Assembly (NCBI GenBank): GCA_023954195.1 | Contig: JAMLIK010000002.1 | Coordinates: forward strand, 620,001 to 684,000 | DNA: 64,000 nt | Direction: 5' to 3' | Source: Xanthobacteraceae bacterium | GTDB lineage: Bacteria; Pseudomonadota; Alphaproteobacteria; Rhizobiales; Xanthobacteraceae | Shown here: positions 55,769 to 63,862 of the stretch, piece after piece | How the letters are laid out: each line of letters starts with the position of its first letter | Numbering within the stretch: position 1 is the first letter of the stretch | Made by a program: the position numbers and the translations under genes | Notes under the pieces: model-generated | What the model saw: only the letters and a program-made list of their open reading frames with translations | What the model was told of the DNA's origin: nothing | Databases searched by the model: none

Positions 55769-58700
55769 ATGACGCGCCACGCCGCCCGGCATTGCTGGTT
55801 GTCCGTCCGCCGTTTGCGGGCGGTGATCGCGTGTCTCGCGCTGTGCGCCGGCGTGGCCCTGTCCGCGCCGGCGGCGCGCGCCGATCCGGTGCGCGGCGAG
55901 GCCACGGCCTCGACCGAGAACGGTTTCGCGCGGCTCGTCGTCAAGCTCGACGACGACGTCGATTCCGATGTGTCGGTGGCGGGGTCGGTGCTGATTATCC
56001 GCTTCAAGCGTCCGGTCGATGTGGCCGTCGATCGGATTCCGGCGGCGGCATCGGATTATATCGGCTCGGCGCGGCGCGATCCCGACGGCTCGGCGATCCG
56101 GCTGGCGCTGTCGCGCAAGGTCAAGGTCAACGCCATGGCGGCGGGCGAGCGGCTGTTCGTCGATCTCCTGCCGGAGACCTGGAAGGGGATGCCGCCGGGA
56201 CTGCCGATGGACGTGGTGCGCGAACTCGCCGAGCGCGCCCGCGCCGCCGAGCGCGCGTTGCGCCAGCAGCAAGCGGCGACCGCGCCGAAACCGTTGCCGG
56301 TGGTGCGTGTGCGCGCCTCGGTGCAGCCGACCTTCGCGCGCTATGTCTTCGAACTGCCGCGGAACGCCGGTGCGTCATCGTCGCTGGGGCCGGACAAGTT
56401 CTCGGTGGTGTTCGACAAGCCCTTCAAGTTCGACCTGGCGGATGCGATCCTGGCCGCCCCCGCGCAGGTCGGCGCGATCGCGCAACGCAGCGAAGGCGGC
56501 AACGCCGTGGTCGATTTCAGCCTGATCGGCGATGTCGACGTCAAAGCCTTCCGCGAGGACGGCAATTATGTCGTCGATGTCGGCGTGCCGCCGGTGGCGC
56601 TCCCGGCGGCGACAATGGCGTCGAAGGTAGCCCCCGCCGCGGTCGCCACGGCCGCCGACAGCGCCAAACCCGTCGAAACGATCAAGCCCGTCGAAGCCAT
56701 CAACCCCGTCGAGACGGTCGCGCCCGCCGCGAATGTCAGGGCGGCCGCCGCCGCGCCGGTTGAGGTCCAGCGCGGCAGCGACGGCATCCGGCTGAATTTC
56801 ACGTTCGACGCGGCGACCCCCGCCGCGCTGTTCCGCCGCGCCGACGCGGTGTGGCTGGTGTTCGATTCCGCGCAAGCCCTCGATCTCGACGCCATCCGCC
56901 GCGACGCCAAGTCGGTGGTCGGCGAGGTCAGCCGCATCGCGCTGCCGCGGGGGCAGGCGATCCGGATGCGGCTGTTGCGGCCGCAACTGGTGGCGCTGGC
57001 CGATGCCGACGGCGCCGACGCTCAACGCTGGACCATGACCCTGGCCAATACGCTGACGACGGCGCCGCGGCCGCTGGAAGCGCGGCGCGACCTCGCCGAT
57101 CCACGCCGGGCCTCCATCACCGTGCCGCTCGAAGGCGCGGGCCAGCTGCATCGGCTGACCGATCCCGACGCCGGCGACGTGCTGCTGGTGGTGACGGCGC
57201 GAGGGCCCACGCGCGGCTTCATCAAGCGGCAGGACATGGTTGAATTGTCGTTGCTGGAAACGGCGCAGGGCGTGGTGGTGCGGCCGAAGGCCGACGATGT
57301 CGCCGCGAGTGTCAATTCCGCCGGCGTGACGTTGTCGCGGCCCGGCGGATTGACATTGTCGTCGGCCTGGACGCGGCCGGAGCGCGGCGTCAGCGCGGTG
57401 CCGCCGTTGTTCGACGACGCGGGCTGGCGCGCGGACCGCGCCGCCGCGTTCATCGCGCGGCGCGACGTGCTGATCGAGGCCGCCGCGGGTGCGAGCGGCG
57501 CGGACCGGACCGCGGCGCGGCTTGTGCTGGCGCGTTTCTACATGGCCTGGGCGATGTACACCGAGGCCAAGGCGGTGCTGGATCTCGCGCTCGCCGACGC
57601 CCGCCCCGGCGCGGAGGACGCGACCGCCCTGACCATGCGCGCGCTGGCCGGCATCCTGATCGGACGCCCCGAGCAGGCGCTGAAGGATCTGGCGAGCCCG
57701 GTCCTCGGCAGCGGCGCCGATGCCCAGTTGTGGAAGGCGCTGGCCTATGCGCGCCAGCAGAAATGGGTGGCGGCGCGCGAAGCCTTCAAGAACGCCGAAC
57801 TCGCCATCGGCACGTTGCCGCTGGACTTGCAGCGCATGGTCCTGCGCGACGCGATGCGCGCCTCGGTCGAGGTGCGGGATTTTTCCGGCGCGGCGGCGCG
57901 CAGCGACGATCTCGACGCGGTCGGCGTCACCGCTGCTATCGCGCCGGCGGTGGCGGTGCTGCGCGGCCGGTTGGCCGAGGGACTGGGGCAGGAGAAGACA
58001 GCGCTCGCCGATTACCGGATCGCGACGGCCTCGAAGGACCGGCAGGCGGCGGCCGAGGGCGAGCTGCTGGAGGTCGCGCTTCTCCGCAAGCGCGGCGACG
58101 TCTCCGCCGCCGACGCCTTGAGCCGGCTCGAAACGCTGTCGGCGCTGTGGCGCGGCGACGGCATCGAGGTCAGGACATTGCAGCAACTCGCGCGGCTCTA
58201 CGCCGACGCCGGCCGCTACGCCGAGTCGTTCGCGGCCAACAAAACCGCGACGCGCCTGCAACCCAATTCCGAGGCCGCGCGGCTGGCGCAGGACGAGGCC
58301 GCGGCGCTGTTCGCGCAGTTGTTCCTCGGCCCGAAGGGCGACGGCCTGTCGGCGATCGACGCGCTGGCGATCTTCTACGACTATCGCGAATTGACGCCGA
58401 TCGGCCGGCGCGGCGACGAGATGATCCGCCGGCTCGCCGATCGGCTGATCGCGGTCGATCTGCTCGCCCAGGCGGCCGACCTGTTGCAGTATCAGGTCGA
58501 TCACCGGCTGGAGGGCGCGGCGCGCGCGCAGGTGGCGGCGCGCCTCGCCATGGTCTACCTGATGAACCGCAAGCCGGAGCGCGCCATCGCCGCGCTGCAC
58601 GCCACCCGCATCGCCGATCTCGCCGGCGAATTGCGCCAGCAGCGCCTGTTGCTGGAGGCGCGCGCGCAAAGCGACACCGGCCGTCGCGACCTGGCGCTGG

Positions 58701-59179
58701 AAATCGCCGCGAATCTGCCCGGCCGCGAGGCGATCCGGCTACGCTCCGACATCTATTGGGCGGCGCGGCGCTGGCGCGAGGCGGCCGAGCAGATCGAACT
58801 GTACTACGGCGACCGCGCGCGCGATTTCAAACCGCTTAACGCCACCGAAAAGGGCGACATCATCCGCGCCGCGATCGGCTACGCGTTGGCCGACGACGCG
58901 CTGGGTCTCGCGCGCTTCCGCGAGAAATACGCGCCGCTGATGGCCGGCGCGGCGGACCGCGACGCCTTCGACAAGGCCAGCCGCCCGGCCTCCGCCAGCA
59001 ACGCCGATCTGGTCAATCTGGCGAAAATGGCCGGCAGCGTCGATACGCTCGACGGCTTTCTGCGCGAGATGCAGGCGCGTTTCCCCGACGCCGTCGCCCG
59101 CGCCGCGCCGGCGGCGGTGGATGCGACGCCGACCGGCAGCGTCGCGGCGGGAGGCAAGCGCGCCGACGCGGGAGAGTGA
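55769..59179 (+). CDS. Very large periplasmic protein, beta-rich N-half and helical-repeat C-half
   Basis: I do not recognise this 1136-residue protein as a named family. It has a signal peptide (residues 1-38, ending ARA-D), AMIN-like beta segments (about 40-140 and 180-275), a linker with KPVET/KPVEA/NPVET repeats at 300-316 and more beta structure to about 540. From about 560 to 1090 it has TPR-like alpha-helical repeats. No membrane helix follows the signal. Its place between motE and fliP and the CtrA-like box suggest a flagellar role. Its size exceeds the rhizobial MotC of about 430 residues, but it could do a related stator or scaffold job. Confidence 0.75.
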   Translation: MTRHAARHCWLSVRRLRAVIACLALCAGVALSAPAARADPVRGEATASTENGFARLVVKLDDDVDSDVSVAGSVLIIRFKRPVDVAVDRIPAAASDYIGSARRDPDGSAIRLALSRKVKVNAMAAGERLFVDLLPETWKGMPPGLPMDVVRELAERARAAERALRQQQAATAPKPLPVVRVRASVQPTFARYVFELPRNAGASSSLGPDKFSVVFDKPFKFDLADAILAAPAQVGAIAQRSEGGNAVVDFSLIGDVDVKAFREDGNYVVDVGVPPVALPAATMASKVAPAAVATAADSAKPVETIKPVEAINPVETVAPAANVRAAAAAPVEVQRGSDGIRLNFTFDAATPAALFRRADAVWLVFDSAQALDLDAIRRDAKSVVGEVSRIALPRGQAIRMRLLRPQLVALADADGADAQRWTMTLANTLTTAPRPLEARRDLADPRRASITVPLEGAGQLHRLTDPDAGDVLLVVTARGPTRGFIKRQDMVELSLLETAQGVVVRPKADDVAASVNSAGVTLSRPGGLTLSSAWTRPERGVSAVPPLFDDAGWRADRAAAFIARRDVLIEAAAGASGADRTAARLVLARFYMAWAMYTEAKAVLDLALADARPGAEDATALTMRALAGILIGRPEQALKDLASPVLGSGADAQLWKALAYARQQKWVAAREAFKNAELAIGTLPLDLQRMVLRDAMRASVEVRDFSGAAARSDDLDAVGVTAAIAPAVAVLRGRLAEGLGQEKTALADYRIATASKDRQAAAEGELLEVALLRKRGDVSAADALSRLETLSALWRGDGIEVRTLQQLARLYADAGRYAESFAANKTATRLQPNSEAARLAQDEAAALFAQLFLGPKGDGLSAIDALAIFYDYRELTPIGRRGDEMIRRLADRLIAVDLLAQAADLLQYQVDHRLEGAARAQVAARLAMVYLMNRKPERAIAALHATRIADLAGELRQQRLLLEARAQSDTGRRDLALEIAANLPGREAIRLRSDIYWAARRWREAAEQIELYYGDRARDFKPLNATEKGDIIRAAIGYALADDALGLARFREKYAPLMAGAADRDAFDKASRPASASNADLVNLAKMAGSVDTLDGFLREMQARFPDAVARAAPAAVDATPTGSVAAGGKRADAGE

Positions 59180-59211
59180 GTGGCCGGCTTGAGCCGTCAG
59201 CGTACAACGGC

Positions 59212-59346
59212 CGTCATGCCCGCGCAGGCGGGCATCCAGTATTCCTTATGGAATCAGATTTTCATCGCGCCCGCCCGGATTACTGGATCGTCCGCCGGAG
59301 CCTGTGATCGGGCCGGCGAAGCCGGACCCGTTGGCGGACGATGACG
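59212..59346. repeat. Family B palindromic repeat, copy B5 (variant)
   Basis: Left hairpin TGCCCGC-gcag-GCGGGCA shows compensatory changes compared with B3. The right arm is extended by about 30 bp with an inner GGCCGGCGAAGCCGG. It lies at the convergent junction with fliP. Confidence 0.75.
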
Positions 59347-59389
59347 CCTTGCTTTCAGTCGCTTGCTAATTCAAGGCGATCCCATCGCG

Positions 59390-60148
59390 TCACCCGCCGC
59401 CGTAGCTCTGCACCAGCGAACCCGCGACCAGCGACCAGCCGTCCACCAGCACGAAGAAGATCAGCTTGAACGGCAGCGACACCACCACGGGGGGCAGCAT
59501 CATCATGCCCATCGACATCAGCACCGACGCCACCACCAGATCGATAATCAGGAACGGCAGGAACAACAGGAAGCCGATCTCGAACGCGCGCTTCAGTTCC
59601 GAGATCATGAAGGCCGGCACCAGGATGCGCAGTGACATTTCGTCCGGTGTCGCGGGGGGCGGCTCGCCGGACAGGTCCATGAACAGCTTGAGGTCCTTTT
59701 CGCGGACGTTCTTCTGCATGAAGCCGCGCAGCGGCACCGCGGCGCGCTGCATCGCCTCCTCGACGCTGATCTGGTTGGCGATCAGCGGCCGGATGCCGTC
59801 GTCGTAGGATTTTTGCAGCACCGGCCCCATCACGAACGCGGTGAGGAACAGGGCGAGCGCGATGATGACGGAGTTCGGCGGCGCGGTGGCGGTGCCGAGC
59901 GCAGTGCGCAGCAGCGACAGCACCACGACGATGCGCGTGAACGACGTCATCATGATGAGGATCGACGGCGCCACCGACAGCACCGTCAGAAGCGCGATCA
60001 ACTGGATCGCGCGCTCGGTCACGCCGCCGTTGCCGCCGCCGAGATTGATGCTGATATCCTGCGCCGCCGCCGGATCGGCCAGCGATGCGGCGGCGGCGAG
60101 GACGACAGCGAATATTAGAACTCTACGCGGGCCGGGCGCCGGTCTCAC
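59390..60148 (-). CDS. fliP: Flagellar type III export membrane protein FliP
   Basis: The 252-residue inner-membrane export-gate protein has a cleavable signal (VLIFAVVLAAAASLADPAAAQ), then FliP motifs APSILIMMTSFTRIVVVLSLLRTALGT, PPNSVIIALALFLTAFVMGPV and the C-terminal LPFLIIDLVVASVLMSMGMMMLPPVVVSLPFKLIFF. It assembles with FliQ and FliR, whose genes are on the opposite strand 2.7 kb away. The start overlaps the fliO stop in ATGA. Confidence 0.96.
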   Translation of the reverse strand: MRPAPGPRRVLIFAVVLAAAASLADPAAAQDISINLGGGNGGVTERAIQLIALLTVLSVAPSILIMMTSFTRIVVVLSLLRTALGTATAPPNSVIIALALFLTAFVMGPVLQKSYDDGIRPLIANQISVEEAMQRAAVPLRGFMQKNVREKDLKLFMDLSGEPPPATPDEMSLRILVPAFMISELKRAFEIGFLLFLPFLIIDLVVASVLMSMGMMMLPPVVVSLPFKLIFFVLVDGWSLVAGSLVQSYGGG

Positions 60149-61065
60149 GAAGGCGGCTTCGAGCGTCCGAGCAGGGACGCCATTTCGTCTTCGAGGTTCT
60201 CGAAGTCGCCTTTCGGCCGGGCCGGCGGGGCTAAGCCGGGCGCGGGGTCGACGGTGACGCGCGGCGCGCTCCGCGCCGGGATCTCGGGCGCGGCTGTCGG
60301 CGGCGCGGCGGCCGGGCGGGCGTCGCCGCCGGGACGGCGCAACGCCGCCTCCAGCCGCTTCGCCATCTCGGCGAGATTCTGGTCGGCGCTCGCCGGATCC
60401 GGCGGCGGCGTCGGCGCGGGGACGGCTGGCTCCGGCGCGCGCGGCGGCGGCGGCTTGGCGGCGAGCGGGGGCTCGGGGCCGCGCAGCGGCGGTCGCGGCA
60501 TCACCGGCTCGGTGCGCGGCGCGCGCAGGTCCGGGCGCGGCTCCGGCCGGGTCAGCGGTTCCGGCGAGATGGTCGCCAGCGGATCGTGACGGCGTTCCGG
60601 CAGCGTAGGGAGCGGGGATGGCGGCGGCGCGGCGGGGCGGCGCAACTCGTCCGCGAAGGCCGGACGGGCCGGGCGCGGCGGCGGCTCCGGCAGCGACGGC
60701 TCAATCGGCTCCAGGCGGTCGTGGGCGGGACCCGCGTCCTCGTCCGGGAACGGGTTGAGGCGGGCGTCAGCGCGCGGCGCGGCCGCCTCGCGCGCCGGCA
60801 TGGCGCGAACGATATTCGACTCCACCACGATGTCGCTCGGCCCGCCGATCATCACCAGATGCTCGACATTGTCGCGCCGGACCAGCACCAGCCGCCGGCG
60901 TCCGTCGACGGCGGCGGCGTCGATCACCGCCAGCCGCGGCATCCGGCCCCGGCCCGCGCTGCCGCCGAGCCGGTTGCCGGCGAACCGGCGCACCAGCCAG
61001 GCCACCACGCCGATCAGCACCAGGACGGCCACGAACGCGAAAAAGAATGTCAGTGGTGTCTGCAT
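60145..61065 (-). CDS. fliO: Flagellar export assembly protein FliO, with long proline-rich tail
   Basis: The 306-residue protein starts with a membrane helix (FFFAFVAVLVLIGVVAWLVRRF, residues 7-28) and a small beta domain (RMPRLAVIDAAAVDGRRRLVLVRRDNVEHLVMIGGPSDIVVE), which is the FliO core. The remaining 180 residues are low-complexity Pro/Arg/Ala sequence, much longer than in enterobacteria. It aids FliP ring assembly. An in-frame upstream ATG at 61227 is rejected because it reads through the CtrA box; ATG 61065 starts directly at the helix. Confidence 0.85.
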   Translation of the reverse strand: MQTPLTFFFAFVAVLVLIGVVAWLVRRFAGNRLGGSAGRGRMPRLAVIDAAAVDGRRRLVLVRRDNVEHLVMIGGPSDIVVESNIVRAMPAREAAAPRADARLNPFPDEDAGPAHDRLEPIEPSLPEPPPRPARPAFADELRRPAAPPPSPLPTLPERRHDPLATISPEPLTRPEPRPDLRAPRTEPVMPRPPLRGPEPPLAAKPPPPRAPEPAVPAPTPPPDPASADQNLAEMAKRLEAALRRPGGDARPAAAPPTAAPEIPARSAPRVTVDPAPGLAPPARPKGDFENLEDEMASLLGRSKPPS

Positions 61066-61202
61066 TGTCGATCCATTCCCGGCGCGACCGGCGGATCCCG
61101 CCAGAATCGCCGCCTGCTCGAACTCCAGGATACAGCAAAAAGATCCAGTCAATAATCGGTCGGTTGACGTCCTCGGGCGGCGACCGCCGGCCTGCTTCCG
61201 TC

Positions 61203-61217
61203 TTAACCCAAGATTAA
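61203..61217 (-). promoter_or_regulatory. CtrA box of the fliO-fliP side
   Basis: TTAACCCAAGATTAA is a perfect TTAA-N7-TTAA site, 138 bp upstream of the fliO ATG in the divergent region 61066-61426. Confidence 0.7.
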
Positions 61218-61360
61218 CCCAACGCAACGCCGACCCAAACCGGTTTCAGCCGCGCCGATTCCGCGGCCGGCCGGGCGGATTTGCGCCGGCCGCGCCGGTC
61301 GTGGTCGGGAAGGGCCTGATAACCCACGATTAAAGTTCGTCAATCCCGCCGGGACCGGCG

Positions 61361-61375
61361 TTAACCGGCCGTTAA
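61361..61375 (+). promoter_or_regulatory. CtrA box of the flgB operon
   Basis: TTAACCGGCCGTTAA is a perfect TTAA-N7-TTAA site, 52 bp upstream of the flgB ATG, a typical activator position for an early flagellar operon. Confidence 0.8.
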
Positions 61376-61383
61376 CCATGACG

Positions 61384-61397
61384 CGGCAAATTCTGCC
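61384..61397 (+). promoter_or_regulatory. ftr-like element overlapping the flgB leader
   Basis: CGGCAAATTCTGCC has the same core as the ftr-like sites upstream of flgE and flgI. It lies 9 bp downstream of the CtrA box, where FlbD represses early genes such as fliF in Caulobacter. Confidence 0.5.
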
Positions 61398-61426
61398 TAC
61401 CTGCCGTGCCGGCACGCGAGGACCCG

Positions 61427-61834
61427 ATGGCCATCAACGATCTTCCGATGCTGTCCGCGTTGCGGGCCAGGATGCAGTGGCACCAGGAGCGCCAGCGCGT
61501 GCTGGCGGAGAATATCGCCAATTCGGACACGCCGAACTTCCGGCCGCGCGACCTGGTGGAACCGGCATTCGACGCGCGCGGCGGCGTCAGCGGCGGGGGC
61601 GGGCGGTTGCAGATGGCGGCGGCGACGAGCGGCGTCAGCCTCGCGGCAGGCGGCCGCGCGCCGAGCTTCCCGCTCGACCGCAGGACCGGCTACGAGACGC
61701 GGCCCGCCGGCAATGCCGTCAATCTGGAGGACGAGATGCTCAAGGTCTCGGCCAACCAGATGGACTATGCGGCGGTCAGTTCGCTCTACAGCCGCAGCCT
61801 CGGCCTGTTGAAAACCGCGATCGGCAAGCGCTGA
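61427..61834 (+). CDS. flgB: Flagellar proximal rod protein FlgB
   Basis: The 135-residue rod protein has the conserved N-terminus LSALRARMQWHQERQRVLAENIANSDTPNFRPRDL and the C-terminal NLEDEMLKVSANQMDYAAVSSLYSRSLGLLKTAIG. Exported by the type III system, it forms the rod base. The ATG at 61427 follows GAGGAC. It heads flgB-flgC-fliE-fliQ-fliR-flhB, an early operon in the Caulobacter order. Confidence 0.95.
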   Translation: MAINDLPMLSALRARMQWHQERQRVLAENIANSDTPNFRPRDLVEPAFDARGGVSGGGGRLQMAAATSGVSLAAGGRAPSFPLDRRTGYETRPAGNAVNLEDEMLKVSANQMDYAAVSSLYSRSLGLLKTAIGKR

Positions 61835-61864
61835 CCGCACGGCGACGACTAGGGAGAACACGCG

Positions 61865-62290
61865 ATGGCAGACGAGGGCATGGACTTCATCCGGTCGATG
61901 AGCATTGCCGCCTCCGGGTTGCGGGCGCAGGCCGGGCGGATGCGGGTGATCTCGGAAAACCTCGCCAACGCCGACTCCACCGCGCAGACGCCGGGCGGCG
62001 ATCCCTACCGCCGCAAGGTGCCGACGTTTTCCTCGACGCTCGACCGCTCGCTCGACGCCCGCGTGGTGTCGCTCGGCCGCGTCCGTCCCGACAATTCCGG
62101 CTTCCGCGTCAAGCACGAGCCCGGCAACCCGGCGGCCGACGCCAGCGGCAATGTCAAATATCCCAACGTCAATCCGGTGATCGAGATGACCGACATGCGC
62201 GACGCGCAGCGGTCCTACGAAGCCAACCTCAACATCATCACCGCCACGCGCCGGATGATCCAGCGCACCCTCGACATTCTCAAAGCCTGA
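61865..62290 (+). CDS. flgC: Flagellar proximal rod protein FlgC
   Basis: The 141-residue rod protein has MSIAASGLRAQAGRMRVISENLANADSTAQTPGGDPYRRK and the C-terminal NPVIEMTDMRDAQRSYEANLNIITATRRMIQRTLDIL. The ATG at 61865 has GGGAGAACACGCG upstream; an internal ATG at 61880 is also in frame. It lies 30 nt after flgB. Confidence 0.95.
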   Translation: MADEGMDFIRSMSIAASGLRAQAGRMRVISENLANADSTAQTPGGDPYRRKVPTFSSTLDRSLDARVVSLGRVRPDNSGFRVKHEPGNPAADASGNVKYPNVNPVIEMTDMRDAQRSYEANLNIITATRRMIQRTLDILKA

Positions 62291-62308
62291 TTTCCAAGGA
62301 GCCTCGCC

Positions 62309-62623
62309 ATGGCCTCGCCGATTACCGCCGCCAACGCCTACGCCAGCCTCGCGAAGATGGTGTCTCAGGGCGGCGCCCCCACACCGAAGGCAGGGGAGAC
62401 CGGGGGGCCCTCGTTCGGCGCGCTGGTGAAGGACGCGATCGGCAGCGTGATGGAGACCGGCCGCAAGTCCGACGCGCAGACGGTGGCGATGGCCAACGGC
62501 CGCGCCAACGTCATGGACGTGGTGACGGCGGTGGCCGAAACCGACGTCGCCGTCTCGACGCTGGTGTCGGTACGCGACCGGATGATCCAGTCCTACGAGG
62601 AAATCATGCGGATGCCGATCTGA
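62309..62623 (+). CDS. fliE: Flagellar hook-basal body adaptor FliE
   Basis: The 104-residue protein links the MS ring to the rod. Its landmarks are GPSFGALVKDAIGSVMETGRKSDAQTVAMANGRANVMDVVTAVAETDVAVSTLVSVRDRMIQSYEEIMRMPI, a full FliE domain of normal length; key parts are the VVTAVAE and Y-x-E-I-M-R-M-P-I end. It starts 18 nt after flgC. A family A repeat separates it from fliQ. Confidence 0.95.
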   Translation: MASPITAANAYASLAKMVSQGGAPTPKAGETGGPSFGALVKDAIGSVMETGRKSDAQTVAMANGRANVMDVVTAVAETDVAVSTLVSVRDRMIQSYEEIMRMPI

Positions 62624-62657
62624 TGGGGCGTTTTTGGATGACGCGCAACACGGAGAA

Positions 62658-62779
62658 CGTCGTCCCCGCGCAGGCGGGGACCCATACGCCGCAGCGGTGC
62701 GGCTCCATCATCCGAGGTGAGTTTGTCTTTTGACAGGCAAGGCCAGGGGGCATGGGTCCCCGCCTTCGCGGGGACGACG
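62658..62779. repeat. Family A dispersed palindromic repeat, copy A5, inside an operon
   Basis: A full copy with GTCCCCGC hairpins at both ends. It lies between fliE and fliQ in the middle of the flgB operon, where a terminator would cut off fliQ, fliR and flhB. Confidence 0.88.
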
Positions 62780-62807
62780 CCTCGTTTCCAACAACACAGG
62801 ACCCCAC

Positions 62808-63071
62808 ATGACCGGAGCTGAAACCCTCGACGTCGCGCGCGACGCGATCTGGACCATCGTCATCGTCGCCTCGCCCTTGCTGGTGGTCGGCCTTCTGGTC
62901 GGCGTCGCGATCTCGCTGGTGCAGGCGTTGACGCAGATCCAGGAGCAGACGCTGGTGTTCGTGCCCAAGATCGTCGCGATGCTGGTGACCCTGGTGCTGG
63001 CGCTGCCGTTCATGGCGGACGCGCTGCACGCCGAGATGATGCGGATTTCGTCGCGAATCATCGGAGGTTGA
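62808..63071 (+). CDS. fliQ: Flagellar type III export membrane protein FliQ
   Basis: The 87-residue protein has two membrane helices (TIVIVASPLLVVGLLVGVAISLVQALTQIQEQTL and FVPKIVAMLVTLVLALPFMADAL), typical of FliQ. It lines the export gate with FliP and FliR. The ATG at 62808 gives the normal length. The stop is followed 14 nt later by the fliR start. Confidence 0.95.
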   Translation: MTGAETLDVARDAIWTIVIVASPLLVVGLLVGVAISLVQALTQIQEQTLVFVPKIVAMLVTLVLALPFMADALHAEMMRISSRIIGG

Positions 63072-63085
63072 AGCATGGTGCCGAG

Positions 63086-63856
63086 ATGCGCGTCGACCTT
63101 ACGTTCCTGCCGGCCTATGCCGCCGCCTTCATGCTCGTGTTCGCCCGCATCGGCGCGATGGTGATGCTGCTGCCGACGCTGGGCGAGGCCAACATCCCGG
63201 CGCGGATCAAGCTCGGGATCGCGCTGCTTCTGACCCTGATTATCCTGCCGCTGCACCGCGCGGCGTTCCATGTCGATACCCAGTCGCTGGCGCCGATGGC
63301 GGTGCTGCTGGCGCAGGAAATCTTCATCGGCGTCGTGCTCGGCGCAACCGCGCGGGTGACGCTGGCGGCGTTGCAGGTGGCGGGCTTCATCATCGCCCAG
63401 CAACTGGGACTAGGCTTCGTCACCGCGGTCGACCCGACGCAAGGCCAGCAGGGCGTGCTGGTCGGCAATTTCCTGTCGCTGCTCGGCGTCACCTTCCTGT
63501 TCGCCACCGACAGTCATCATCTGGTGATCGCCGCGCTCAGCCAGAGCTACGACATTTTCGCGCCGGGCGCGCTGATGCCGAGCGGCGACGTCGCGGCGCT
63601 GGCGGTGCGCGCCTTCGCCGGCGCCTTCAAGGTCGGCGTGCAACTCGCCGCGCCGTTCCTGGTGTTCGGGCTGGTGTTCAACATCGGGCTCGGCATCCTG
63701 GCGCGGCTGATGCCGCAGATGCAGGTCTATTTCGTCGGCGTGCCGCTCTCGATCCTGTTCGGCCTCCTGATCCTGCTGATCGCGATCGCCGCGATGATGG
63801 GCGTGTTCCTCGATTACTTCACCGGCATCATGCACGACCTGGCTCCAAGGAGTTGA
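63086..63856 (+). CDS. fliR: Flagellar type III export membrane protein FliR
   Basis: The 256-residue polytopic protein has about six membrane helices, with FliR landmarks PARIKLGIALLLTLIILP, AQEIFIGVVLGATARVTLAALQVAGFIIAQQLGLGF and LMPQMQVYFVGVPLSILFGLLILLIAIAAMMG. The ATG at 63086 is preferred over an in-frame TTG at 63068. flhB starts 6 nt after the stop. Confidence 0.95.
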   Translation: MRVDLTFLPAYAAAFMLVFARIGAMVMLLPTLGEANIPARIKLGIALLLTLIILPLHRAAFHVDTQSLAPMAVLLAQEIFIGVVLGATARVTLAALQVAGFIIAQQLGLGFVTAVDPTQGQQGVLVGNFLSLLGVTFLFATDSHHLVIAALSQSYDIFAPGALMPSGDVAALAVRAFAGAFKVGVQLAAPFLVFGLVFNIGLGILARLMPQMQVYFVGVPLSILFGLLILLIAIAAMMGVFLDYFTGIMHDLAPRS

Positions 63857-63862
63857 TCCGAC

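Noticed and set aside
56375-58669. 764-codon frame opposite the 1136-residue protein gene
   Set aside because: Arg-rich shadow; the plus strand reading has a signal peptide and structured repeats.
61066-61227. N-terminal extension of FliO from ATG 61227
   Set aside because: It spans the CtrA box and lacks similarity; the core starts at 61065.
61384-61400. GGCAAATTCTGC before flgB as a sigma-54 promoter
   Set aside because: GG and GC are 8 bp apart instead of 10 and TGGCAC is absent; it fits an ftr-like element better.
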